A stretch of DNA of 64,000 nt. It comes from Maricaulis sp048268525. Its GTDB lineage: Bacteria > Pseudomonadota > Alphaproteobacteria > Caulobacterales > Maricaulaceae. The notes beneath the pieces were generated by a model, which was not told the DNA's origin, did not search any database, and saw nothing but the letters and a program-made list of their open reading frames with translations. Location of the stretch: positions 1 through 64,000 of the forward strand of contig NZ_JBLWVH010000002.1 of NCBI RefSeq assembly GCF_048268525.1. Reading direction: 5' to 3'. Positions 18,264 to 26,863 of the stretch are shown here, piece by piece. The translations under genes were made by a program, and so were the position numbers. How positions within the stretch are numbered: the first letter of the stretch is position 1; the number at the start of each line of letters is the position of its first letter.

Positions 18264-19666
18264 AGTTTACCGCCCTGCCGTTTGAAGTCGGTCCCGTCCA
18301 TTTCGTCGGCATTGGCGGCATCGGCATGTCCGGCATTGCCGAAGTCATGCTCAATCTTGGCTACAAGGTGCAAGGTTCCGACATCAAGGCGAACCCGAAT
18401 GTCGAGCGCCTGTCAGGCCTGGGGGCCACGGTCGCCATCGGTCACAAGACTGAAAACGTTGACGGTGCCGGCGCCATTGTCGTCTCCTCGGCCATCAAGC
18501 CGGACAATCCCGAACTGGTCGCCGCTCGCGCCGCCAAGATCCCGGTTGTACGTCGGGCGGAAATGCTGGCCGAGCTGATGCGCCTGAAATTCGCCGTTGC
18601 GGTGGGTGGCACGCACGGCAAGACCACGACGACTTCGCTGGTCGCGGTTCTGATGGACGCTGCCGGGGTCGATCCGACCGTGATCAATGGCGGCATCATT
18701 TCCGCCTATGGCTCGAACGCCAAGGTCGGCCTGGGTGACTGGATGGCGGTCGAGGCGGATGAGAGCGATGGATCCTTCCTCAAGCTGCGTTCGACCGTCG
18801 CCATCGTCACCAATATCGATCCCGAGCACATGGAGCATTACGGCGATTTCGACACGCTGCGTCAGGCCTTCTTCCAGTTTGTCGAGAACCTGCCGTTTTA
18901 TGGTTTTGCCGTGCTGTGCACTGACCATCCCGAGGTGCAGTCGCTGGCCAGCCGGGTCGAGGACCGCCGTGTCATCACCTATGGCCAGAATCCGCAGGCC
19001 GATGCGCGGCTGGAAAACCTGCGCATGGATCCTTCCGGCGCCCGCTTCGACGTCCGCTTCCGCCTGCGCGGCCAGGAGGAGACATTGTGGCGTGACATCT
19101 ATCTGCCGATGATGGGCGAGCACAACGTGCTCAACGCCGTCGCTGCCCTGGCAACCGCGCGTGAGCTGGGCCTGACAGAGGAAGGCGCCAAGACGGCGCT
19201 CGGCCAGTTCGGCGGCGTGAAGCGCCGTTTCACCCGCACCGGCGAGTGGAAGGGCGCAGCCATCATCGATGATTACGGCCATCACCCGGTCGAGATCGCC
19301 GCCGTGCTGAAAGCCGCCCGCCAGGCCGCGACCGGCAAGGTGATCGCGGTGATGCAGCCGCACCGCTACAGCCGCCTGCACGACCTGTTCGAAGATTTCT
19401 CAACCTGTTTCAACGATGCCGACAGCGTGCTGGTCACCCCGGTCTACACCGCCGGTGAAGACCCGATCGATGGCGCCGACCAGGCTCATCTTGTCGAGAG
19501 CCTGCGCTCGCACGGTCACCGCGATGCCGGCGCCACAAACCGGGATGCTGTGGCTTCCGACGTCGCAAAACGGGCCGGTGAGGGCGATGTCGTCGTCTGC
19601 CTCGGCGCCGGCGATATCACGCAATGGGCCTATGCCCTGCCGGGTGAGCTGGAGGCGTTGGGGTGA
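18260..19666 (+). CDS. murC: UDP-N-acetylmuramate:L-alanine ligase MurC
   Basis: A 468-residue cytoplasmic ligase for the first peptide residue of peptidoglycan. HFVGIGGIGMSGIAEVM opens the UDP-binding domain; the P-loop GTHGKTT is at 117-123 with Lys121; AVEADESDGSFL and VMQPHRYSRLHDL are signature blocks. The ATG overlaps murG and the TGA overlaps the GTG of murB. No unusual features. Confidence 0.96.
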   Translation: MKFTALPFEVGPVHFVGIGGIGMSGIAEVMLNLGYKVQGSDIKANPNVERLSGLGATVAIGHKTENVDGAGAIVVSSAIKPDNPELVAARAAKIPVVRRAEMLAELMRLKFAVAVGGTHGKTTTTSLVAVLMDAAGVDPTVINGGIISAYGSNAKVGLGDWMAVEADESDGSFLKLRSTVAIVTNIDPEHMEHYGDFDTLRQAFFQFVENLPFYGFAVLCTDHPEVQSLASRVEDRRVITYGQNPQADARLENLRMDPSGARFDVRFRLRGQEETLWRDIYLPMMGEHNVLNAVAALATARELGLTEEGAKTALGQFGGVKRRFTRTGEWKGAAIIDDYGHHPVEIAAVLKAARQAATGKVIAVMQPHRYSRLHDLFEDFSTCFNDADSVLVTPVYTAGEDPIDGADQAHLVESLRSHGHRDAGATNRDAVASDVAKRAGEGDVVVCLGAGDITQWAYALPGELEALG

Positions 19667-20613
19667 GCCTCCTCGCCCAACTCCCGCCCGTCCGCGGCAA
19701 GTATATCGAGGCCGCGCCGCTCAAGGACCTGACCTGGCTTCGGGTCGGTGGTCCGGCGGATGTGCTTTACCTCCCGGCCGACGAGTCCGATCTGTGCCGC
19801 TTTCTCGCCGAGACGCCGGACGAGATACCGGTAACCGTGCTGGGCGCCGGGTCGAATACGCTGGTGCGGGATGGCGGGGTGCCGGGTGTGGTGATCCGCC
19901 TGGCGGGAGCGTTCGCGAAGACCGAGGCGCTGGACGGGTATCGGCTGCGCGCCGGGGCCGGCGCGCTCGACAAGATGGTCGCCAAGGCGGCGGTCAAGGC
20001 CGGAATTGGCGGGCTGGAATATCTGGTTGGTGTGCCCGGCACGATTGGCGGCGCGCTGCGCATGAATGCCGGTTGTTATGACCAGGAGACCTCCGACGTG
20101 CTGGTAGAGGCGATCGCGCTCGACCGCATGGGGCGCCGCATCATCGCGACGCCGGAGGAGCTGGCCTACAGCTATCGCCATTGCTCGGCGCCGGAGGACT
20201 GGATCTTCACCGAGGCCGTATTCCAGGGTCATGCCGACGCGACCGACGCGATCACCGAGCGCATGAACGCCATCACGGCGCGGCGCGAGGGCACGCAGCC
20301 GATCCGCGAGAAGACGTCCGGCTCGACCTTCGCCAATCCCGATCCGCCCGGCACGCCGAACCAGCGCAAGTCCTGGGAGTTGATCGACAGTGTCGGCGGT
20401 CGCGGCTACCGCGTTGGCGGGGCGCATTTTTCCGAGCAACATTGTAACTTCCTGATCAATGACGGAACGGCGAGCGCCGCAGACCTGGAACAGGTCGGCG
20501 AGGACGTGCGCGCCCGGGTCCGTGAACAACATGCCATCGATCTGCGCTGGGAAGTCCGGCGCATTGGCCGGGAAACCGGCGACCAAAACAAGAGGGGCGA
20601 GCGGGATGACTGA
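19663..20613 (+). CDS. murB: UDP-N-acetylenolpyruvoylglucosamine reductase MurB
   Basis: A 316-residue FAD enzyme that reduces UDP-GlcNAc-enolpyruvate to UDP-MurNAc with NADPH. LTWLRVGGPADVL and VLGAGSNTLVRDGG are FAD-binding blocks, AGIGGLEYLVGVPGTIGGALRMNAG is the central signature (residues about 105-130), and GSTFANP holds the catalytic serine. It belongs to the type II form common in alphaproteobacteria. The start is GTG at 19663. The last 16 residues are charged and variable and overlap the next ORF by eight bases. Confidence 0.95.
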   Translation: MSLLAQLPPVRGKYIEAAPLKDLTWLRVGGPADVLYLPADESDLCRFLAETPDEIPVTVLGAGSNTLVRDGGVPGVVIRLAGAFAKTEALDGYRLRAGAGALDKMVAKAAVKAGIGGLEYLVGVPGTIGGALRMNAGCYDQETSDVLVEAIALDRMGRRIIATPEELAYSYRHCSAPEDWIFTEAVFQGHADATDAITERMNAITARREGTQPIREKTSGSTFANPDPPGTPNQRKSWELIDSVGGRGYRVGGAHFSEQHCNFLINDGTASAADLEQVGEDVRARVREQHAIDLRWEVRRIGRETGDQNKRGERDD

Positions 20614-21196
20614 TCCAGTAGCCGCGGCGATCGAGCCGATCCGCGAGAAATTCGTACAGGCCTACACCCAGTGGCTGCCGGAGATGCAAAAGCATTTCCC
20701 CCAGGGTGTCAGCGAGCACCCATTCGCGATCCAGCACGACAAGTCGCTGATCCGGAATCTGTACCGCATTGATTTCGCGACCCAGATTCAACCCAAACCG
20801 GAATTCCGCGAATTCCGCCTGCAGGACATGCTGGCTTTCAAGTCCTGGGACGGGCCGGTCGAGGGCGTCCATCTGCACCTCCATCCCTTCCGCTGGGACG
20901 CGCTGGTGGTCCAGCTGCAGGACGCGAAATGGGATGAGGCGGCGGTGACGCGCTGGTTTGATCGCTGGTTCGGGATGATGAAGGACACGCCCATCGTGAC
21001 GCCGGGCGTACAAACTGGTGGTTTCATCCATGCCGCCTCGCTGCAGGACGAGATGTTGCATGTCGATCTGGGCACTGCGCCGGTCGAAGCGCTGACCGAA
21101 TTGCTGGCCATTGCACGCACAACCGGCGCCAGCGCGATCGCGCTCGTTGATCCTGTCGTCAAGCCAACCACACCCAAAGGCGATACACTGAACTAG
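20606..21196 (+). CDS. conserved-looking unknown protein between murB and ddl
   Basis: A 196-residue soluble protein starting at ATG 20606, which overlaps the murB stop by eight bases and has GAGCGGG upstream. There is no signal peptide or membrane helix. Charged, aromatic-rich segments (HPFAIQHDKSLIRNLYRIDF, LHLHPFRWDALVVQL, WFDRWFGMMKD) suggest a compact alpha/beta fold; I do not recognise the family. Its codon use and GC match the cluster and it keeps tight spacing on both sides (34 bases to ddl), which suggests co-expression with cell wall synthesis. A role in peptidoglycan precursor supply would be guessing from position only. Confidence 0.8.
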   Translation: MTDPVAAAIEPIREKFVQAYTQWLPEMQKHFPQGVSEHPFAIQHDKSLIRNLYRIDFATQIQPKPEFREFRLQDMLAFKSWDGPVEGVHLHLHPFRWDALVVQLQDAKWDEAAVTRWFDRWFGMMKDTPIVTPGVQTGGFIHAASLQDEMLHVDLGTAPVEALTELLAIARTTGASAIALVDPVVKPTTPKGDTLN

Positions 21197-21230
21197 CGGG
21201 TCCGGCCGGGACCTCAACCAGGATGAACTC

Positions 21231-22145
21231 ATGACCAAGCGTGTTGCGGTACTTCTCGGTGGCCTGTCGCCGGAACGGGATGTGTCTCTGGTGTCCGGAG
21301 CGGCCTGCGCCAAGGGGCTGCGCGATGCGGGCTATGAGGTGGTCGAGATCGATGCCGGTCGTGACCTCTCGCAGCAGCTCGCCGACGCCGCCCCGGATAT
21401 CGTCTTCAACGCATTGCATGGTGAGTGGGGCGAAGACGGGCTGGTGCAGGGTGTGCTGGAGCATTTTGGCAAGCCCTACACCCATTCCGGTGTCCTCGCC
21501 TCGGCCCTGGCCATGGACAAGCAAAAGGCCAAGGACGTGCTGCGCGCGGCGGGCATTCCTTGCCCGGAAGGCGTCATTGCCAATCGGTTCGAGGCTGCCA
21601 AAGCGCACGTCATGAAGCCGCCCTATGTCGCCAAGCCGAATGCGCAGGGCTCGTCGGTCGGCGTGCATATCGTGCTGGAAGGTGCCAACCGTCCGCCGGC
21701 CGAGCTGGGTTCGACCGCCTGGGCGCTGGGCGATGAAATCCTGATCGAACGCTATGTACCCGGCCGCGAGCTGACCGTGGCGGTGATGGAAGACAAGGCG
21801 CTGTGTGTCACCGAGATCAAGCCCAACACGACTTTTTACGACTATGAGGCCAAGTACATGGCCGGCGGATCGGATCATATTTTACCAGCGCCGATTACCG
21901 ACGACATCGCCGAGCTGGCCATGGAATTGGCGGTCAAGGCGCACCAGGCCTTGGGATGTCGCGGTATGACACGGTCGGATTTCCGATATGATTCGGCAGC
22001 CGATACACCACTATGGTTACTCGAAATTAACACCCAACCGGGCATGACTCCTACATCACTAGCGCCAGAACAGGCGCAGTATTGCGGGATCGAATTTTCC
22101 GATCTCGTTGCATGGATGGCGGAGAATGCGTCGTGTCGAAGGTGA
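21231..22145 (+). CDS. ddl: D-alanine:D-alanine ligase
   Basis: A 304-residue ATP-grasp enzyme making the D-Ala-D-Ala substrate of MurF. VLLGGLSPERDVSLVSG is the N-terminal signature (SxERDVS), NALHGEWGEDG and the KPYTHSGVLASALAMDK block follow, and the C-terminal DFRYD...WLLEINTQPGMTPTSL region carries the metal ligands (Asp, Glu, Asn). The ATG at 21231 follows AACCAGGATG. Its last 13 bases overlap the chosen ftsQ start. Length equals that of DdlB proteins in other dcw clusters. Confidence 0.95.
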   Translation: MTKRVAVLLGGLSPERDVSLVSGAACAKGLRDAGYEVVEIDAGRDLSQQLADAAPDIVFNALHGEWGEDGLVQGVLEHFGKPYTHSGVLASALAMDKQKAKDVLRAAGIPCPEGVIANRFEAAKAHVMKPPYVAKPNAQGSSVGVHIVLEGANRPPAELGSTAWALGDEILIERYVPGRELTVAVMEDKALCVTEIKPNTTFYDYEAKYMAGGSDHILPAPITDDIAELAMELAVKAHQALGCRGMTRSDFRYDSAADTPLWLLEINTQPGMTPTSLAPEQAQYCGIEFSDLVAWMAENASCRR

Positions 22146-23041
22146 GGCGTGCCGGATCGCGTAAAGCGGTCCGTCGCAAGACCAAACCCCAGTCCGCCGC
22201 GGTGTCCGCACCGCGGCGTTTGCGTAACTGGGCCGAGGCCCAGGTCCGGGGTGTCAGATATCGTATGGCGAATGCAGCCCGTTTCGGCGGGCTGGTCGTG
22301 GCCGGCCTGTCGGCTGTCACGGTGGGCGGACTTGCGCTTTTCGGGCAGCTTGATGATGTCGCCGTCTGGGCGGGGGGACATGTCGAGCGCCAGCTTGCCG
22401 AGTCCGGCTTTGCCGTTCGCGCGGTCGATGTCACCGGTGCCCGTGGCGAGATGGCCCACGCCATCGTCGTGGCGTCGCTGATCACCGATGGCGAGTCCAT
22501 TTTCTCGATCGACCCGGAAGTCGTGCGTGGCCGTATTGAAGCCATGCCGATGGTCCGCCGTGCCCGTGTCGCGCGGTTGCTCCCCGACCGGATCGCGATT
22601 GTCGTCGAAACCCGCGAGGCTTTCGCGCTCTGGCAGGTTGAGGGCGGTTTGCATGTGATCGATCGCGACGGGGTGGTGATTGCTGACGCTGACGTCATGA
22701 ATCCGCCAGAGCTGCCGCTGGTTGTTGCCGACGGGGCCAATGAGGCGGCGAGCGAGATTGTCGACGCGCTGGGGCATTTTCCCGACGTGGCCGGCCGTGT
22801 GGTCGGAGCGGTCCGCGTCGGTGAGCGACGCTGGAATTTGCGGCTCGAGAGCGGTGCCGATGTGAAATTGCCGGAGAGCGATGTGATGGCCTCGATCGCC
22901 ATCCTTGCGCGCCTGCAGGCCGAGCGTGGCGTGTTGCGCCTGGCGGCCGAGAGTTTTGACCTACGCGGTGAGGGCGATCTGATCGTCCGGGCCCTGCCCG
23001 ACCGGGCAGTGGCGGCCGGTATGCGGGAGCGTGAAGCGTGA
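22133..23041 (+). CDS. ftsQ: cell division protein FtsQ
   Basis: A 302-residue bitopic divisome protein. A basic cytoplasmic tail (about 45 residues rich in Arg and Lys) precedes one membrane helix (about 47-68); a POTRA domain follows, with VRAVDVTGARGEMAHAIVVASLI at its start, then the FtsQ beta domain. I chose GTG at 22133 because GGAG lies nine bases upstream and the product starts with the basic tail; ATG at 22112 would add seven residues. The stop overlaps the GTG start of ftsA. FtsQ links FtsL/FtsB to the early divisome in the periplasm. Confidence 0.92.
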   Translation: MSKVRRAGSRKAVRRKTKPQSAAVSAPRRLRNWAEAQVRGVRYRMANAARFGGLVVAGLSAVTVGGLALFGQLDDVAVWAGGHVERQLAESGFAVRAVDVTGARGEMAHAIVVASLITDGESIFSIDPEVVRGRIEAMPMVRRARVARLLPDRIAIVVETREAFALWQVEGGLHVIDRDGVVIADADVMNPPELPLVVADGANEAASEIVDALGHFPDVAGRVVGAVRVGERRWNLRLESGADVKLPESDVMASIAILARLQAERGVLRLAAESFDLRGEGDLIVRALPDRAVAAGMREREA

Positions 23042-24369
23042 GTGTGTTTGATCTGTTCCGGTCCCGTCAGCCCAGCGCTGTCAGTGGCTCCAAGGCCCAG
23101 GGTGTCTGCGCTGCCCTGGATGTCGGCTCTTCCAAGATTGCCTGTTTCATCGCCCGCACGGATCAGACCATCTCCGGTCCGCGCCCGCGTGTGATCGGTG
23201 TCGGCCACCAGTCGTCGCGCGGCGTTCGCGCTGGCGCGGTGGTGGACATGGATGCTGCTGCAGAAGCCATCCGCACGGCTGTCGAACAGGCCGAGCGCAT
23301 GGCTGGCATTGCCGTCAACGCCGTCACGGTCACCCTGTCGGCCGGACAGCCGGCCTCGACCCGTCTGGCTGCCGAGATTGACCTGCCTCAGCGCGAGATC
23401 ACCGAGCGTGAGCCGCGCCGCTTGCTCGATGGCGCTCTGGCCGAATTCGCGATCGAGGACCGCGTCGTCCTGCACGCCATCCCCTTGTCCTGGTCGGTTG
23501 ATGATCACCGCGGGATCAAGGATCCGCGCGGCATGTTCGGCAAGACGCTCGGCGTGGAAGTGCATGTCATCACGGCGGCCATTGGTCCGCTGCGCAATCT
23601 GTCGACCTGTATCGAGCGTTGCCATCTTGACCTCAAGGGTGTGGTCGCCACGCCCTATGCCTCGGGCCTGTCAGCCCTGGCGGACGATGAGGTCAAGCTG
23701 GGCGCGACCCTGATCGACATGGGCGCCGGCGCCACCACCGCGGCGGTTTTCGCGGAAGGCGCGCTCCTTCATATCGATGCGGTCCCCGTCGGCGGTTCGC
23801 ACGTCACATCGGATGTGGCCCGGGGTCTGTCGACACCGCTTGCCGCGGCCGAACGGCTCAAGACGCTGTACGGCTCCGCCCTCGACAGTCCCGAGGATGA
23901 CCAGCAGATGATCGAGGTTCCTTCGGTCTCCGGCGAGAATGGTGCGCTCTATGACAGTGCCCCGCGCTCCCTGCTCAACTCGATCATCCGGCCGCGCCTG
24001 GAAGAAACCTTTGAACTGATCCGCGACCGCCTGGATGCGGCGGGTGTCGGCAAGACATCCGGCCGCCGGCTGGTGTTGACCGGTGGTGGCGCCCAGCTTC
24101 CCGGCGCGGCCGAGCTGGCCGCTCGCGTTTTCGGCAAGCAGGTCCGCATTGCCGGACCGTGCGGTGTCAGCGGACTGGGCGACGCGGTGTCAGGTCCGGC
24201 TTTCAGCGCCGTTGCCGGAGTTGTGCGCCGGGAGACCCGCGGCGCAGCGGAAGCCATCGCGGGCCCGCCCCGCATGAGCGGCTTGCCGATCATGCCACGC
24301 CGGGTGCAAGCCGAGGCGAATGGCGGCCGGGCGTCGTCCATGTGGCGCTGGTTTGCAGAAAGCTTCTGA
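23038..24369 (+). CDS. ftsA: cell division protein FtsA
   Basis: A 443-residue actin-like ATPase that tethers FtsZ to the membrane. ALDVGSSKIACFIAR near 23 is phosphate-1 motif; GVVATPYASGLSAL, TLIDMGAGATTAAVF (phosphate-2) and VLTGGGAQLPGAAELAARVFG follow. The C-terminal RRVQAEANGGRASSMWRWFAESF is a good amphipathic membrane-targeting helix. The GTG start overlaps ftsQ as GTGA. Unlike in many genomes, ftsZ does not follow directly: an unknown ORF and about 140 bases of regulatory DNA lie between. Confidence 0.95.
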   Translation: MSVFDLFRSRQPSAVSGSKAQGVCAALDVGSSKIACFIARTDQTISGPRPRVIGVGHQSSRGVRAGAVVDMDAAAEAIRTAVEQAERMAGIAVNAVTVTLSAGQPASTRLAAEIDLPQREITEREPRRLLDGALAEFAIEDRVVLHAIPLSWSVDDHRGIKDPRGMFGKTLGVEVHVITAAIGPLRNLSTCIERCHLDLKGVVATPYASGLSALADDEVKLGATLIDMGAGATTAAVFAEGALLHIDAVPVGGSHVTSDVARGLSTPLAAAERLKTLYGSALDSPEDDQQMIEVPSVSGENGALYDSAPRSLLNSIIRPRLEETFELIRDRLDAAGVGKTSGRRLVLTGGGAQLPGAAELAARVFGKQVRIAGPCGVSGLGDAVSGPAFSAVAGVVRRETRGAAEAIAGPPRMSGLPIMPRRVQAEANGGRASSMWRWFAESF

Positions 24370-24474
24370 GCGTATTTCCGGGCACGGATTCTCATAATCA
24401 ATTACCATTGCTGTTAAGGACATGGCGGTGGTGTTCGCCGTACTTCTGCGATCCTGGATCGCAAGAAGAGCGCA

Positions 24475-24870
24475 ATGTCTTTCAACCAAGTCACAATTCT
24501 CCCGGAGTACGCCTGCGTAGAGGCCATCATTGATGGCTATGAGGACTGGGACAGCGCCACTGACGTCATTGTCGAAATGGGCGAGCAGGTGGAGGCGCGG
24601 GCCTGGAACCGGATCCTGATTGACTTCAGGCGCGTGAATCTGCGCATCTCCCGCTCGGAAGCGCAGGATATCGCAGGCTTTTTCAACTCCTTCGTGACCT
24701 ATGCGATGAATATTGCCGTCTGGCTGCCCGCCTCGGACCGCGATGCCGAGGTGATTTCCATTTTCGCCCGCAAGATGGGCGAACTCGGACACTCCATGAC
24801 CCTGCTTCGCGATGCCTCGGACAGGGATGCCTGGCTGGACGGGCCGCTCTCCAAAGCGGCCAACGGCTGA
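24475..24870 (+). CDS. unknown small protein between ftsA and ftsZ (STAS/SpoIIAA-like fold possible)
   Basis: A 131-residue soluble protein starting at ATG 24475. The pattern of a short strand (VTILPEYACVEAIIDG), a helix over 35-50, a strand (ARAWNRILIDFRRVNL), and a further helix-strand-helix resembles STAS/SpoIIAA-like proteins that bind partners or lipids, but this is only a shape judgement. It is 105 bases after ftsA and 139 bases before ftsZ. A GANTC site (GATTC, 24387-24391) lies in the gap after ftsA. GC and codon use match neighbours. Its function is unknown; it may be regulated separately from ftsA. Confidence 0.75.
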   Translation: MSFNQVTILPEYACVEAIIDGYEDWDSATDVIVEMGEQVEARAWNRILIDFRRVNLRISRSEAQDIAGFFNSFVTYAMNIAVWLPASDRDAEVISIFARKMGELGHSMTLLRDASDRDAWLDGPLSKAANG

Positions 24871-24929
24871 CGGTGTGCGGTGCGCTGCAGGCCGGCCGGA
24901 GTGTTTTACCACCTGAAATGATCATCAGT

Positions 24930-24944
24930 TTAACCCCTGCTTAA
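24930..24944 (+). promoter_or_regulatory. CtrA-type box TTAA-N7-TTAA upstream of ftsZ
   Basis: TTAA at 24930-24933 and TTAA at 24941-24944 are separated by exactly seven bases, the full CtrA consensus spacing; the second half reads TTAAAC rather than the ideal TTAAC. It lies 66 bases before the ftsZ start. In Caulobacter CtrA represses ftsZ, so the same control is likely here. Confidence 0.68.
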
Positions 24945-24969
24945 ACGTCTTGGGGCGAAACTTCATGGT

Positions 24970-24974
24970 GAATC
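24970..24974. promoter_or_regulatory. GANTC (CcrM methylation) site in the ftsZ leader
   Basis: GAATC between the CtrA-type box and the ftsZ ATG. In Caulobacter the methylation state of GANTC sites in the ftsZ promoter affects transcription. A five-base site alone is weak; its value is the combination with the CtrA box 26 bases upstream. Confidence 0.45.
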
Positions 24975-25009
24975 CTTGTTTAATTCCCAGTACCGAGAAC
25001 GGGTCTGTC

Positions 25010-26671
25010 ATGACGCTCAACCTCTCAATTCCCGAAACGACCGAATTGCGGCCGCGTATTGTCGTCTTTGGTGTCGGGGGCGCCGGGGGGAATGCCGTCA
25101 ACAACATGATCGAGGCGAAGCTGGAAGGTGTCGACTTTGTCGTCGCCAACACAGACGCCCAGGCATTGCAGCGCTCACAGGCTGAAAAGCGTGTCCAGAT
25201 GGGTGCGGCGATCACTGAAGGTCTGGGCGCCGGCGCGCGACCGGAAGTCGGTGAACAGTCGGCCGAGGACTCGATCGAGGAAATCCGCGAGCATCTGGGC
25301 GGTGCCCACATGGTCTTCATTACCGCCGGCATGGGCGGTGGCACGGGAACCGGTGCCGCGCCTGTCGTGGCGCGCGCGGCCCGTGAAATGGGGATCCTCA
25401 CTGTCGGTGTCGTGACCAAGCCCTTTCATTTTGAAGGTTCGCGCCGGATGAAGCTGGCCGATGCCGGCATCGACCAGTTGCAGGATCATGTCGACACGCT
25501 GATCGTGATCCCGAACCAGAACCTGTTCCGTATCGCCACCGAGAAAACGACCTTTGCCGAGGCCTTCTCCATGGCCGACCAGGTGTTGCATTCCGGCGTC
25601 CGCGGTATCACCGACCTGATGGTCATGCCGGGCCTGATCAATCTCGACTTCGCCGACGTGCGTGCTGTGATGAACGAGATGGGCAAGGCGATGATGGGCA
25701 CGGGCGAAGCCGGCGGCGAGAAGCGCGCCGTGGAAGCCGCCCAGGCTGCCATCTCCAATCCGCTGCTTGACGATGTTTCGATGAAGGGGGCCACCGGCGT
25801 CCTGATCAACATCACCGGCGGTTATGACATGACGCTTTATGAAGTCGACGAAGCCGCGAATGAAATCCGCGCGGAAGTCGATCCCGAAGCCAATATCATT
25901 GTCGGCTCGACCTTCGACGAAACCATGGAAGGCTCCATGCGGGTGTCCGTCGTGGCGACCGGCATCGATGCAGAAATCATGGTGCAGGCCGATCCGCGCG
26001 CCCGTCAGCAACGCGGTGCCGCTCCGGCCCAACAGTCCAGCCCGAATGACGCGATCCTGCCGTGGAAGCGTTCCAACTCTGATCGCCCGGGCCGGCTTGC
26101 CGGTGACCGCAGCGCTGCTGATCGTGCCGCCGAGGTGCGTGCGCCGGAGCCTCGTGTAACCGAGGCACGCGTATCCGAGCCGCGTCGTGAAGCAGAGGTG
26201 CAAGAACCGGCGCCGATCCAAAACGAGGCGAGCGATGAGTTCCAGGTCGAGCCGATGAAGCGGGCGGTCGGGGCTGAAGACCTGTCCGACGCCATTGCGA
26301 CCAACTCGATTGCGTCCGACCGCGATCCCTATGTTTCCGAAGTCCGCACCACCCAGGCCGATATGCGCGCCGAAGCGCCGCAGGTTGTCCAGGACCAGGC
26401 CCGCCTTGCCCAGGAAGCGGAGCGCCTGAACGCACGTTATGAAGAGCGCCGCGCTTCGGCCCCGTCGGACGAAGCCAAGGAAGAAAAGCGCGGTTTTTCA
26501 CTTTTTGGCCGTCGCAAGAAGCCGGCCGAGCCGGCTCCGAAAGCGGCCCCGATCACCAAGACGGCCCCTGTCCAGTCGGCCCAGCGCCCCGCCTCCGGCG
26601 ACCTGTTCGGTGACAGTCTGGAAGAGGGCGATCTGGAAATCCCGGCCTTCCTGCGCCGTCAGGCAAATTGA
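25010..26671 (+). CDS. ftsZ: cell division GTPase FtsZ
   Basis: A 553-residue tubulin homologue that forms the Z ring. The GTPase domain (about 10-320) contains VFGVGGAGGNAVNNM and the tubulin signature GGGTGTG at 108-114. A long linker (about 335-535), rich in Arg, Glu, Ala and Pro with repeated APEPRVTEARVSEPR-like runs, precedes the C-terminal peptide DLEIPAFLRRQAN at 541-553, which binds FtsA. Long linkers are normal in Caulobacterales. I chose ATG 25010 because MTLNLSIPETTELRPRIVV aligns with known FtsZ starts; ATG 24965 would add 15 atypical residues. A CtrA box and GANTC site precede it and a terminator follows. Confidence 0.97.
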   Translation: MTLNLSIPETTELRPRIVVFGVGGAGGNAVNNMIEAKLEGVDFVVANTDAQALQRSQAEKRVQMGAAITEGLGAGARPEVGEQSAEDSIEEIREHLGGAHMVFITAGMGGGTGTGAAPVVARAAREMGILTVGVVTKPFHFEGSRRMKLADAGIDQLQDHVDTLIVIPNQNLFRIATEKTTFAEAFSMADQVLHSGVRGITDLMVMPGLINLDFADVRAVMNEMGKAMMGTGEAGGEKRAVEAAQAAISNPLLDDVSMKGATGVLINITGGYDMTLYEVDEAANEIRAEVDPEANIIVGSTFDETMEGSMRVSVVATGIDAEIMVQADPRARQQRGAAPAQQSSPNDAILPWKRSNSDRPGRLAGDRSAADRAAEVRAPEPRVTEARVSEPRREAEVQEPAPIQNEASDEFQVEPMKRAVGAEDLSDAIATNSIASDRDPYVSEVRTTQADMRAEAPQVVQDQARLAQEAERLNARYEERRASAPSDEAKEEKRGFSLFGRRKKPAEPAPKAAPITKTAPVQSAQRPASGDLFGDSLEEGDLEIPAFLRRQAN

Positions 26672-26703
26672 TTGGATCAAGCGTCTGATCGGATTGAAGA
26701 AAT

Positions 26704-26730
26704 GGGCGGCCCTATCGGGTCGCCCTTTTT
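26704..26730 (+). terminator. intrinsic terminator after ftsZ
   Basis: GGGCGGCCC (26704-26712) pairs with GGGTCGCCC (26717-26725) over nine pairs with one G-U and a TATC loop, followed by TTTTT at 26726-26730. It lies 33 bases after the ftsZ stop and should end the dcw transcript. Confidence 0.9.
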
Positions 26731-26863
26731 GCTGCAAATGCGTAACAAACCGCAACAATGGTTTAATTGAATGCTGACCCTCCCTGTCGTTCACTGCACA
26801 GGTCGATGGCTGTCCGGCCATCAAGCGTTTGGGCGTAAACAGTAAGCAAGATGGCGCGTTACA

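Noticed and set aside
21990..22050. Two GANTC sites and a TTAAC half-site inside the end of ddl, upstream of ftsQ
   Set aside because: Five-base sites occur by chance in coding DNA; no full CtrA box is present, so I do not call an ftsQA promoter.
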